Shown here one piece after another: positions 8,242 to 16,293 of a stretch of 39,121 bases of DNA. Position numbers and translations under genes: made by a program. Position 1 is the stretch's first letter; the number at the start of each line of letters is the position of its first letter. The notes under the pieces are model-generated. The model ran no database searches, was not told where the DNA came from, and was given only the letters and a program-made list of their open reading frames with translations. Origin of the DNA: JANOAR01 sp031411235 (GTDB lineage: Bacteria > Verrucomicrobiota > Verrucomicrobiia > Verrucomicrobiales > Verrucomicrobiaceae); the NCBI GenBank assembly GCA_031411235.1, contig JANOAR010000230.1, forward strand, positions 1 to 39,121. Direction: 5' to 3'.

Positions 8242-8747
8242 TTGGTTTTCCCCAATGCTAGCCGGTCTTGCAGGCTTAGTTGCGCCCACAGGTATTCCTC
8301 GGTGGCATCAATCGCCATCTCATCGAGAAAGCCATGAAGCGTGGTCGAAATGAACAGGCGCGCGACCATGCCATCATCGGGATTAAGGTCTTCAAAGACA
8401 CGCAGGTGGAAGATGAGCACCGTGCGCAGGAGCTTGAGTTCGCGCAGCATCTCGGGGAGTTCGTAGCCCTGCCGCAGGCGCGTGGCACCATGCTCCGCCG
8501 CATCGCTGACGGCTTGTACGGCCACGCTCTCGCTGCCGTAGCGGCGGAGCGTGTCGGTCAGGTCATCGAAGATCTCCGGCAGGTGGTTCCTCAGGGCGAT
8601 CGTATTCAAGGTTTCTGTGGGAACGATCGCTGGGTCGGCGCGCACCCGCTCCAACCACTCGGCAATGATCGCCTCCTTTTTCGTGGCGAGATAATCAGCA
8701 AGGCGACCGTTGACGCTGTCAGGATGGACTTTAGTTTTGGGTGTCAT
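8235..8747 (-). CDS. RsbRD N-terminal-domain-like protein
   Basis: The product is a 170-residue helical protein. Its core (KKEAIIAEWLERV at about 24-36, a P..L...LRNHLPEIFDDL segment at 42-65, EHGATRLRQGYELPEML near 87-103) matches the RsbRD_N/RsbT co-antagonist N-terminal domain and visibly parallels residues 24-105 of the downstream histidine kinase. In stressosome systems this domain precedes a STAS domain; here it stands alone. The ATG at 8747 is preferred. The open frame continues upstream for 49 codons, but that part shows no coding character and no similarity to the kinase domain. I see no good Shine-Dalgarno sequence. It overlaps the kinase start and is probably the first gene of a two-gene operon. 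An accessory sensor or competitor for the kinase sensor domain is inferred. Confidence 0.75.
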   Translation of the reverse strand: MTPKTKVHPDSVNGRLADYLATKKEAIIAEWLERVRADPAIVPTETLNTIALRNHLPEIFDDLTDTLRRYGSESVAVQAVSDAAEHGATRLRQGYELPEMLRELKLLRTVLIFHLRVFEDLNPDDGMVARLFISTTLHGFLDEMAIDATEEYLWAQLSLQDRLALGKTKC

Positions 8748-9159
8748 GGGAATAAGATGGGATTCAAATGGGGGGATTTCACCGACTGCATTTTTGGCAG
8801 AGGAGGAGCTGCCGTCGATGGGGTGAAACCCGAATGCTGGTTTCCATGGGAGCGACCGGATGGACTTACTCCGGTGGCCAACATCAACTGGCACACGTCC
8901 ATGATCAGCGCACCTTAGCCCGAACGCCGCGATTCAGCGGTGGCTAGCTTTGCCAAGGACAGGTGAAGATAGTCGCCGATCAATCGCGGTGTTCGGGGTA
9001 AGTGTCTGTAAATGCCTGCACACAGCGTCGGCTTGGGCGCTCATCAGCTTGGGGCCGTGCGCACTGCGGGCGAGTCGCCGATCCTACACGCTGCCTTCGC
9101 TGCGACCTAGCTATGAGTATCTTCGACGCAATCACTCGTCAGTGCGTTCGCCCTGTGCC
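8748..9159. other. 412-bp gene-free stretch before the ABC-F 3' end
   Basis: No reading frame here looks coding. It contains a near-perfect 16-bp inverted repeat (8919-8934 with 8982-8997), a short GGCAG/CTGCC hairpin (8796-8813), and an 11-bp direct repeat AGTCGCCGATC at 8971-8981 and 9073-9083. It should include the promoter for the RsbRD_N/kinase operon near 8750-8850 and the end of the ABC-F transcript, but I cannot pinpoint either. Confidence 0.5.
8919..8997. repeat. Imperfect inverted repeat, 16-bp arms
   Basis: The left arm CCCGAACGCCGCGATT (8919-8934) is complementary to the right arm at 8982-8997 in 15 of 16 positions, with a 47-base spacer. No open reading frame or T-tract accompanies it. 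It could be a REP-like element, a remnant of a mobile element end, or a regulatory hairpin. Confidence 0.5.
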
Positions 9160-11013
9160 TTACGCGGCCACTGCCTCATCGCTTGCTTTCGCTTCCCACT
9201 CAGCGGTCAGCTTCGGCAATTCGGCTTCGAGTTGGTCATGCTCTTTTTGCAGGGCTGTGGCCTTTGCCGTGTCGCTCCAGACGGCGGGATTGTGCAGCAT
9301 CGCGATGATCTCGGCGTTGCGTTTTTCCTTCGCGGCGATCTCGGCTTCGAGCTTGGCCACGCGCTGCTCGTTGGCTTTGCGCTCCATGCTGCGGGCGTTG
9401 CGTTCCTGGGCTTCGAGGCGCTTCTGCTCCTTGGTCTTGCTGGGCTGATTGCGCTTCTCGCTGTTGCCGCTCGTCCAGTCATTGGGCTGGTGATTGGTGA
9501 GGCTGGAGGTGAGCGCTTCGCGGGCCGAAGCGGACTTGGTCTTATCCAGGAAGTACTGGTAATCGCCCGCGTAGGTCGTGATCACACCAGCGTCGATGTG
9601 CAGCACGCTCTTGGCCATGGCGCGGATGAAATGCACGTCATGACTGATGAAGACGAGCGTGCCTTCATAAGGCTCCAGCGCCGAGATGAGGGCGTCGATG
9701 CTGCCCATATCGAGGTGAGTCGTGGGCTCATCCATGAGCAGGAAATTGGGTGGATCGAGCAGCAGCTTCACCAGCGCGAGGCGGCTCTTTTCCCCACCGC
9801 TGAGCACGCCGACGGGCTTGAACACATCTTCGCCACGGAAGAGGAAGCTGCCGAGCATCGTGCGCGCGGCGACCTCGGGAACGGGGTTGGGCGCATCGAG
9901 CGCGCTCTGCAACACGGTGTGCTTCAGATTCAAATTTTCCACGCGATACTGGGCGAAGTAACCGAGCTTCACATTGCTGCCGAGCACGCGCGTGCCGCCT
10001 TGTTCCTTCAGCACACCCGCGAGCAATTTGAGCAGCGTGGACTTGCCCGCGCCGTTCGGCCCCACGAGCACCGTGCGCTGGCCGCGCTCGATTTCGAGGT
10101 CGATGCCTTCATACACAGGCTTCTCGCCATAGGCGAACTCGATGCCATTCATCTTCATCACACGCAGGCCGCTGCGCGGTGGCTGGGGGAAGCGGAACTT
10201 CACGGTCTTCTCAGCATTCTCGGGCGCATCGAGCACATCGAGCTTGGCGATCATCTTCATCTTGCTCTGCGCCGAGGCGGCCTTGGAAGCCTTGGCTTTG
10301 AAGCGATCGACGAAGGTTTGCAATTTCGCTATCTCGCGCTGCTGATTGGCATACGCGCCGCTCAGTTGCACCTCGCGCGCGGCTTTCTCGACGAGGTAGT
10401 CGTCGTAGTTGCCACGGTAGCGGATCACCTTGCTGCGGGCGATTTCCAGGATGGCATCGGTCAGCGCGTTGAGGAATTCGCGGTCATGGGAGATCATCAA
10501 AATCGCGCCCGTGTAGCTTTGCAGATAGTTCTGAAACCACAGCAAGGACTCCAAATCCAGATGGTTGGTCGGTTCATCGAGCAGCAGCAGATCAGGCTCC
10601 TGCACCAGCAGACGGGCCAAGTGGGCGCGCATCACCCAGCCACCGCTGAGGGTCTTGGCCATGCGGTCAAAGTCAGATTCACGGAAGGCGAGACCGCGCA
10701 GGATTTTCTTCGCCTTCGGCTCGGCCTCCCAACGCACCGCCTCGGAGACGTGGGACAACGCCAGCTCCAGCACCGTCTCATTGCCCGCAGGCGCGCTCTC
10801 CTGTGGCAGGAAGCCGATGGTCGAGCCCTTCTCCCACATCACGCGGCCATCATCCGGCGTGGTCTCTCCGAGTAGCAGCGAGAACAGCGTGGACTTGCCT
10901 GCGCCGTTCGGCCCAACAAGGCCGATGCGCTCGCCGCGATTGATGTGGAAGACGACGCCGCTGAAAAGCGTGCGGCCTGCATAGGTCTTTTCGAGATTGG
11001 AAACGGAGAGCAT
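9160..11013 (-). CDS. ABC-F family ATPase (Uup/YheS-like)
   Basis: The product has 617 residues and two ABC ATPase domains without membrane segments, as in ABC-F proteins that act on the ribosome. Domain 1 has Walker A GPNGAGKST (34-42), signature LSGGW and Walker B LLLLDEPTNHLD. Domain 2 has GPNGAGKST (about 317-325), LSGGEKSRL and FLLMDEPTTHLD. A charged interdomain linker lies near residues 240-290. The C-terminal 100 residues are a coiled-coil-forming charged region (KRLEAQERNARSMERK onward), as in Uup. Family knowledge suggests a role in translation elongation or ribosome rescue, or antibiotic protection; which one cannot be told from sequence. The last 58 codons are duplicated at 6116-6290. 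The heptamer repeat lies in its 5' untranslated region, nine bases upstream of the start. Confidence 0.92.
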   Translation of the reverse strand: MLSVSNLEKTYAGRTLFSGVVFHINRGERIGLVGPNGAGKSTLFSLLLGETTPDDGRVMWEKGSTIGFLPQESAPAGNETVLELALSHVSEAVRWEAEPKAKKILRGLAFRESDFDRMAKTLSGGWVMRAHLARLLVQEPDLLLLDEPTNHLDLESLLWFQNYLQSYTGAILMISHDREFLNALTDAILEIARSKVIRYRGNYDDYLVEKAAREVQLSGAYANQQREIAKLQTFVDRFKAKASKAASAQSKMKMIAKLDVLDAPENAEKTVKFRFPQPPRSGLRVMKMNGIEFAYGEKPVYEGIDLEIERGQRTVLVGPNGAGKSTLLKLLAGVLKEQGGTRVLGSNVKLGYFAQYRVENLNLKHTVLQSALDAPNPVPEVAARTMLGSFLFRGEDVFKPVGVLSGGEKSRLALVKLLLDPPNFLLMDEPTTHLDMGSIDALISALEPYEGTLVFISHDVHFIRAMAKSVLHIDAGVITTYAGDYQYFLDKTKSASAREALTSSLTNHQPNDWTSGNSEKRNQPSKTKEQKRLEAQERNARSMERKANEQRVAKLEAEIAAKEKRNAEIIAMLHNPAVWSDTAKATALQKEHDQLEAELPKLTAEWEAKASDEAVAA

Positions 11014-11021
11014 GACAAGGG

Positions 11022-11063
11022 AACATGGAACATCGAACGCTCAACATTGAACATCGAAGGCTG
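11022..11063. repeat. Tandem heptamer repeat, consensus AACATNG
   Basis: Six consecutive 7-base units read AACATGG, AACATCG, AACGCTC, AACATTG, AACATCG and a decayed AAGGCTG. The period of seven is exact over 42 bases. The block sits in the leader of the ABC-F transcript, next to the start codon. Heptameric short tandem repeats of similar layout are known from cyanobacterial genomes (STRR), but I have no evidence of a relationship. Function is unknown. Confidence 0.7.
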
Positions 11064-11186
11064 TGAAATTGCGGGAAGGCAAAAAGGGGCGGGCATACTG
11101 CCGCAGTTTGGGGATAGCACAAGTCATCGTAACGACGGCAAAATCATCGCTGAGCTACGCCAATGCCAAGCGGACACTTCTTAACC

Positions 11187-11202
11187 TGAGTTAACTAACT
11201 CA
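11187..11202. promoter_or_regulatory. Perfect 16-bp palindrome, possible operator
   Basis: TGAGTTA (11187-11193), two spacer bases and TAACTCA (11196-11202) form a perfect dyad, the size of a dimeric regulator site. It lies about 125 bases before the large secreted protein gene and about 174 bases before the divergent ABC-F gene. No T-tract follows. The regulator is unknown. Confidence 0.35.
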
Positions 11203-11326
11203 TGGCATATTCTTTCGAGTCCTTTCTTGCCAGGCGCGGTCAATGGGAGGTAAAACCTGGAGCCCCTATCGCTAGCGTGGAGTGTATCTTTGCGCTGATT
11301 GCCTGGGCACCTGAAAAGCATCTGTC

Positions 11327-14300
11327 ATGCGTGTTGTTCCCCTTTCCTGTCTCTTACTCGCGTTCGTGCTGATGGCGGCGCGTGCTGTGGCGCAGCCTGC
11401 TTTTGATAACAACTGGACGCAGCGCACGCCGACACCGACCAGCGTTGGCTTAGCCGCTGTGGTAGCGCATGGCGGTGGCTTCATCGGCGTGGGGCAGCAT
11501 GGAGCGGCGATCACCTCGGCCACGGGCTCGGTGTGGGTTTCGCAGAGTACGGGCAGCACGGCATGGCTGCGTGGCATGACGAGCACGGGCGTGCTGGCTG
11601 CTGCGGTGGGCAGTGGCGGCACGGTGCTGACCACGACGGATGGAGTGGCTTGGACACGACGCACCACACCGACTCATGCCGAGCTGCGCGATGTTGCGTG
11701 GGATGGCACGCAACTTATCGCGGTCGGCGAGAACGGCGTGATCCTTAGCTCGACGGAGACGGGCGCGAGTTGGGAAGCGCAGGACTCGGGCACGACGCTA
11801 CGGCTCAGGGGTGTCGCTGTGCTGGGCACGCTCTTTGTTGCGGTGGGCGAGCAGGGGAAAATACTCATCTCTAGCGATGGCATCGCGTGGAGCAGTGCGG
11901 TGTCGGGTAGTAGCAGTGCGCTCAATGGCATCGCTAGCAGTCCCTCCACCTTGTGCATCGTCGGCGATGGCGGCACGGCCTTGACCTCGAATGATGGCAG
12001 TGCCTGGACGCTGCGGAGCACGGGGACGACGGGGAATTTTTCGCGAGTGACGTGGACGGGCAGTGAGTTTTTGGCCGTTGGTGATGATGGAATCATTTAT
12101 GCCTCGGCTACGGGTAGCAGTTGGGCCGCACGCACCTCGGGAACCACGCAAGGACTGAGTGGCATCGCTACCAGCAGCAATATCAATGTGGTCGTGGGAG
12201 ATCTGGGCACGATCCTCAGTTCCGCCAATGCCACGACCTGGCAGGCGCGAAATACGGGGCCTACCGAGTGGCTGCACAGCGTCGTCGCGGGTGGCCCTGG
12301 CCTGATCGCCGTGGGCAACGGCGGTAGCATTTACACCTCGGTCGATGGCAGTGGCTGGACGGTTGTGGTTTCTGGCACTACGCAGCCGTTGCTCGCGGTC
12401 GCTGCTGGCAATGGCATGGCCGTCGCGGTGGGCTCAGCGGGTACGCTGCTCACCTCGCCGGATGGTAGCACCTGGACGGCTCGGGCCTCGGGCTCCACCG
12501 AGGCTCTCACGAGCGTGGTGTTTAACGGCAGCATCTGGCTTGCCGTCGGCACGAATGGCCATCTGGTCGCATCAACCAATGCCTCGGGCACCACTTGGAA
12601 TCGCAGCACTTCGGGCTCGGTGAACTTTGCCGATGTGGCCTGGACAGGCAGCGACTTCATCGTCGTCGGAGCGAATGGCAGGATCATCACTTCGAGTACG
12701 GGTAGTGGCTGGACAACGCGCACTTCGGGCACTTCCGAATCCCTGAGCAGCGTTGTTTGGTCGGGTAGCCAAGCCGTTGCCGTGGGGGCGGCGGGCACGG
12801 TGCTCACCTCACCCACAGGCGCGATTTGGACGAACCAATCGCTGTCCACGGCGACCTTTGGCCACATCGGCTTCAGTCACATTGGCATGATCGGCACTGA
12901 TCTCTATGCTTGTGGTTACGGCGGCGAACCGCACAACCCGCGCGGCCTTATCATGGGCTCGCCCGATGGCATGACCTGGACGACGCGCAATGTCGTTGCG
13001 GTGCCGCCGCTCACCTCTTTCGCTGTCGGCGGAGCGCAAGCCATCGCAGTGGGAGCCAATGGCGCGGTGCTCGCCAGTGGGCCTGTCGTTGTGCCAGATG
13101 CTGACTTTGAACTCACCAGCAGCAGCGCCGTGGAAGCCGATGCTACAATCCTTGTCACCGTGCGGCTCAGCTCGGCACCGTCGTCGAATGTGTCGATACC
13201 CTTCACCGTGACTGGCACGGCGACCGAGAGCAACACCGCCGACTTCAGTGTCGTGCCTGCGAGCCACATCCTCAGTATCCCAGCGGGGCAACTGGTCGGC
13301 AGCATCCAGCTCTCGCTGCACGAAGATACGCTCGACGAGAGCGACGAAACCATCGTCTTGCAACTCACTGGCCCGGTCAGTGGAGCCGTGCTTGGCAGCG
13401 TGCTCCAGCACACATTCACCCTCACCGATGACGACACTGCGCCGATGGTCGTCGCGCATGATCTGAGTAATCGCCTCGTGCCTTTGGGCTCTGCGACGAC
13501 CTACACCGTCACCGCGACTGGCGACGCGTTGAGCTATCGCTGGATGAAAAACAACGTCACGATCAAAGGCCAAACGGGCAGCAGTTACAGCATACCCAGC
13601 ACCCAACTCAGCCATGCGGGTAGTTATGGCGTGGAAGTCAAAAACCCAGCAGGCACTGTCATCCTTGGCCCTGTTGACCTCGCTGTGGTGAGCACCGCAG
13701 CGGCGACGCAGACCCTCGCCTATAATCAAACGGCGACCCTGAGTCTAAGCGCTGCCAGCGTCGGTGGGACAACCCTTTACCAGTGGCGAAAAAATGGCGT
13801 CCTGGTCGATCAAACGAATGATGCCCGCATCAGCGGAGCCACCACCAAGACACTTGTGATTCGCGTGCTCACGCTCGGTGATGCAGGCGTGTACACCTGT
13901 GAAGTCATGCGCAACGGACTCAGCCTCATCGGCGGCGGTATCACGCTGAACGTCATCTTTCCTCCTGTCGTGCAGACGGCGGCACTGGCCGGAGCGATGG
14001 TCAGCGAGAGTTACAACCAACCCATCACCGCGAGCAACGCACCCACCCGCTACCTCGCCACGGGGCTGCCCAGCGGCCTCTCGCTGAATACCCTATCAGG
14101 CGTCATCACAGGTCGGTCACTGGTGGCGGGCACTTTTTATATCAAGCTCAGCGCCAGTAATTTCTCGGGCTATGGCCCTGTGACCATCCTCCCGCTCGTC
14201 ATCACGGCATTGCCCACGGGCACCGTCGGAGCCTACACCGCCAGCGTCGCTCGCGAGGCAGTGCTGAATGGCAGTCTCGGAGGTCGCCTCGTCCTCACCA

Positions 14301-15406
14301 CGACCAGTAGCGGCAGTTACAGTGGAAGTGTCACCCTGGGAGCCAAGAGTTATCCCTTCAGTGGTGTGCTGGATACCGCCGTCGGCACAGATCCGCACGT
14401 CACTGCAAAGAGCGTCACACGCCCAGGCAGCACGCCGCTATCGCTTACCTTCATCCTCGCGCCCAGCACGCGCAGTATCACAGGCACGCTCAGCGATGCC
14501 ACGCCAGCGAGCGTTGGCTTCGCAGGGGCGAGTGCCATGCCCGTCCCGCTCACCGCTAGCACGGGCTACCACACCTTTGCCCTGCCGCTGCGCGACATGG
14601 GTGACGTAGGCATCGCCAGCATCCCGCAGGGCTTCAGCAGCGGCTCCTGCACGGTGGCCACGACTGGCAAGACCAGCGGCAGCATTCGCCTCGCTGATGG
14701 CAATACCTTCACCTTCTCCACGGCCCTGCTCGGCGCAGGCGAGATCGTGCTCTACCAGCCACTTTACAGTAACCAAGGCTCGCTACTCGGCACGCTGCAC
14801 CTCGGTGCTGCGCCGGATGGACTCATCAGCACCACAGGCCTCACTTGGCTGAAAAAGGCCCAGTCGGGAGCGGCGACAGCGCTCGTCGTACGCACCTATG
14901 GCAGTGGCTTTGGCGGGGTTGCAGGGGTCAATCTCAGCGCTTTTGGAGGACGCTATCTCGCGCCCGTCGTTGCGAATGGCGACATCGTCATGGGCCTCGC
15001 GGCTAGCCTGGACAATGTGCCCAACGCGAAGCTAGTGTTCGCCGATGGCGACGTGCCCGATCCTGCCACACGCCTGCCCTATTCCATCCGCCTTAGTAGC
15101 CCTGCGACGCGCGACCCGCAGACGCCTGTGGCGAATCCTGGCTTCATCGCCCTCAGCATCACGGCCAGCACTGGCCTCTTTAGCGGCAGCTTCAAGCTCA
15201 CCGACAGCGACACCACACTCGCTGAGCCCAAGCCTCTCACTCGCACGAGCGCCTTCTCGGGCTACATCGTCCGCGATGCCGCGAATCTGCGCCAAGGTTA
15301 CGGTTCCTTCACCCTGCCCAAGATGCCGCAGAACAGCGTCATGCCCTTCACCACCAGTAGCACCTCGCCGATCCTCTCGGGCAACGTCGTGCTGAAGGCC
15401 GAGTAG
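11327..15406 (+). CDS. Large secreted repeat protein: propeller-like repeats, Calx-beta, Ig-like domains
   Basis: The product is 1359 residues with a signal peptide (cleavage after AVA at about residue 22). Residues 30-585 contain about 14 repeats near 40 residues long, with the pattern AVGxxGxILTS..G..W..R.SGT, like the BNR/Ycf48-type beta-propeller blades. Next come a Calx-beta domain (about 590-700, ending in LTDDD), two Ig-like domains (705-875; each with YxWxKN...AGxYxxEV), a putative-Ig (He_PIG) module (877-958; GLPSGLSLNTLSGVITG), and a roughly 400-residue C-terminal beta-rich region with repeated SYSGSVTLGxKxYPFSG-like elements that is common in giant verrucomicrobial proteins. There is no recognisable anchor or C-terminal secretion tag. 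A surface or adhesive role is inferred. The gene stands alone, convergent with the DUF2017 gene. Confidence 0.85.
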   Translation: MRVVPLSCLLLAFVLMAARAVAQPAFDNNWTQRTPTPTSVGLAAVVAHGGGFIGVGQHGAAITSATGSVWVSQSTGSTAWLRGMTSTGVLAAAVGSGGTVLTTTDGVAWTRRTTPTHAELRDVAWDGTQLIAVGENGVILSSTETGASWEAQDSGTTLRLRGVAVLGTLFVAVGEQGKILISSDGIAWSSAVSGSSSALNGIASSPSTLCIVGDGGTALTSNDGSAWTLRSTGTTGNFSRVTWTGSEFLAVGDDGIIYASATGSSWAARTSGTTQGLSGIATSSNINVVVGDLGTILSSANATTWQARNTGPTEWLHSVVAGGPGLIAVGNGGSIYTSVDGSGWTVVVSGTTQPLLAVAAGNGMAVAVGSAGTLLTSPDGSTWTARASGSTEALTSVVFNGSIWLAVGTNGHLVASTNASGTTWNRSTSGSVNFADVAWTGSDFIVVGANGRIITSSTGSGWTTRTSGTSESLSSVVWSGSQAVAVGAAGTVLTSPTGAIWTNQSLSTATFGHIGFSHIGMIGTDLYACGYGGEPHNPRGLIMGSPDGMTWTTRNVVAVPPLTSFAVGGAQAIAVGANGAVLASGPVVVPDADFELTSSSAVEADATILVTVRLSSAPSSNVSIPFTVTGTATESNTADFSVVPASHILSIPAGQLVGSIQLSLHEDTLDESDETIVLQLTGPVSGAVLGSVLQHTFTLTDDDTAPMVVAHDLSNRLVPLGSATTYTVTATGDALSYRWMKNNVTIKGQTGSSYSIPSTQLSHAGSYGVEVKNPAGTVILGPVDLAVVSTAAATQTLAYNQTATLSLSAASVGGTTLYQWRKNGVLVDQTNDARISGATTKTLVIRVLTLGDAGVYTCEVMRNGLSLIGGGITLNVIFPPVVQTAALAGAMVSESYNQPITASNAPTRYLATGLPSGLSLNTLSGVITGRSLVAGTFYIKLSASNFSGYGPVTILPLVITALPTGTVGAYTASVAREAVLNGSLGGRLVLTTTSSGSYSGSVTLGAKSYPFSGVLDTAVGTDPHVTAKSVTRPGSTPLSLTFILAPSTRSITGTLSDATPASVGFAGASAMPVPLTASTGYHTFALPLRDMGDVGIASIPQGFSSGSCTVATTGKTSGSIRLADGNTFTFSTALLGAGEIVLYQPLYSNQGSLLGTLHLGAAPDGLISTTGLTWLKKAQSGAATALVVRTYGSGFGGVAGVNLSAFGGRYLAPVVANGDIVMGLAASLDNVPNAKLVFADGDVPDPATRLPYSIRLSSPATRDPQTPVANPGFIALSITASTGLFSGSFKLTDSDTTLAEPKPLTRTSAFSGYIVRDAANLRQGYGSFTLPKMPQNSVMPFTTSSTSPILSGNVVLKAE

Positions 15407-15417
15407 CAGCTTCGAGA

Positions 15418-15927
15418 TCAGGCTTCGCGATCCAACTCCAACTGGATGAGCGCACTCTGGAGGAAGGTGAAAAACCGCTCGGTGCGCAGCATTTTCACAT
15501 GCGGCGTGAGCATGAAGGCCGCCATCGCCTCGGCGTCGTCGCTATCGGGAAACTGGTAGCGCTCGTGCATGACGAGGCGGGCTTGGTTGAGCGCACTAAA
15601 CCACGCGGGCACATGGTCGAAGCGGATGATGAAATCCCATTGCTCCTCGCCGGATTCATAGGCCTTCTCGACATCACTGGTGACGGTGTCCATGTCGCTG
15701 GAGAAGCGCTTACGCAGCTCGCTGCCGACCATTTCGGCCCAGTCGCGGTTGGCCTCGAAGTCATCGCTGGTATCGGGCTTGGCGATGAGTCCAGGAAAGA
15801 GTCGGCGCTCGGCCAAGGGGTTGCCACTGGCATCGGCGTGCAGCGGTAGATGGCGCAGCATTTGCAACTGCTGCGCGTCGGCTTCCTCGACGAGCAAGCC
15901 CATTTCTGCGATGCGACGTACGTTCAT
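15418..15927 (-). CDS. DUF2017-family protein, clpS partner
   Basis: The product is 169 residues starting at the ATG 15927, four bases after the clpS stop. The DUF2017 pattern is visible as RRLFPGLI (about 42-49), DWAEMVGSELRKRF (64-77), and the VPAWFSALNQARLVMHERY segment (about 107-125). In Actinobacteria a DUF2017 gene commonly follows clpS. Its biochemical role is not known; it may modulate N-degron delivery to ClpAP/ClpCP. An upstream in-frame start at 15987 would overlap clpS by over 50 bases and is unlikely. The protein has no membrane segment and no catalytic motif I recognise. Confidence 0.7.
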   Translation of the reverse strand: MNVRRIAEMGLLVEEADAQQLQMLRHLPLHADASGNPLAERRLFPGLIAKPDTSDDFEANRDWAEMVGSELRKRFSSDMDTVTSDVEKAYESGEEQWDFIIRFDHVPAWFSALNQARLVMHERYQFPDSDDAEAMAAFMLTPHVKMLRTERFFTFLQSALIQLELDREA

Positions 15928-15931
15928 ATTT

Positions 15932-16231
15932 TTACGAGGCCTCAGCCAGGGAAGCGAGCAATTGGTAGCCGTGCAGTTGCTCCACATACATCTCGGCCAA
16001 CTCGCGTTCGCCCGTCCAGACGATGCACTTTCCTTTTTGATGCACGGCGAGCATCATCTCCTGGGCTTGCTCGCGCTTGTAGGCAAAGATGCGCATGATG
16101 ACCATCGTCACGTAGGGCATGAGGTTGACGGGGTCGTTGAAGATAACGACGTGCCACGGCTGGGTGCGCTCGTCCTCGGTCTGAGGCCGCGTGACGGTGC
16201 GTGTGGGGGTGTCAACCGTGGTGGAAGGCAT
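15932..16231 (-). CDS. clpS: ATP-dependent Clp protease adaptor ClpS
   Basis: The product is 99 residues with a flexible N-terminal extension of about 25 residues, typical of ClpS, which inserts into the Clp ATPase. The folded core begins at PWHVVIFNDPVNLMPYV (26-42), includes the substrate-pocket region NDP (E. coli has NDD) and LAVHQKGK with the conserved pocket histidine (near residue 64), and ends in the usual E...YVEQLH helix. ClpS binds proteins with bulky hydrophobic N-terminal residues and hands them to ClpA or ClpC. The first gene of a tight pair with DUF2017; the cognate Clp ATPase is not in the window. Confidence 0.93.
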   Translation of the reverse strand: MPSTTVDTPTRTVTRPQTEDERTQPWHVVIFNDPVNLMPYVTMVIMRIFAYKREQAQEMMLAVHQKGKCIVWTGERELAEMYVEQLHGYQLLASLAEAS

Positions 16232-16293
16232 GGGCAGGTTTCCTGTGGCAAAAGGGCCTTTTTAACGGGCTGCCGATGGTGAAAAAGCGGCAC

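Larger units (their letters stand above)
11014..11326. other. 313-bp divergent intergenic region
   Basis: This lies between the divergent ABC-F gene and the gene for the 1359-residue secreted protein, so it must carry promoters in both directions. It holds the heptamer repeat (11022-11063) and a perfect palindrome (11187-11202). I do not see a convincing -35/-10 pair and no small gene. Confidence 0.5.

Noticed and set aside
8796..8813. GGCAG/CTGCC hairpin as a terminator
   Set aside because: Stem of only five pairs, without a downstream T-tract on either strand.
8950..10875. 641-codon open frame on the + strand
   Set aside because: It is antisense to the well-supported ABC-F gene; His/Glu/Leu-rich composition without domains is typical of a shadow frame in high-GC DNA.
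11414..13085. Possible CRISPR or tandem DNA repeat
   Set aside because: The repeats are at the protein level and diverged at the DNA level; there is no constant repeat with unique spacers.
12809..13729. 306-codon open frame on the - strand
   Set aside because: It is antisense to the Calx-beta part of the large secreted protein; no signal or domain.
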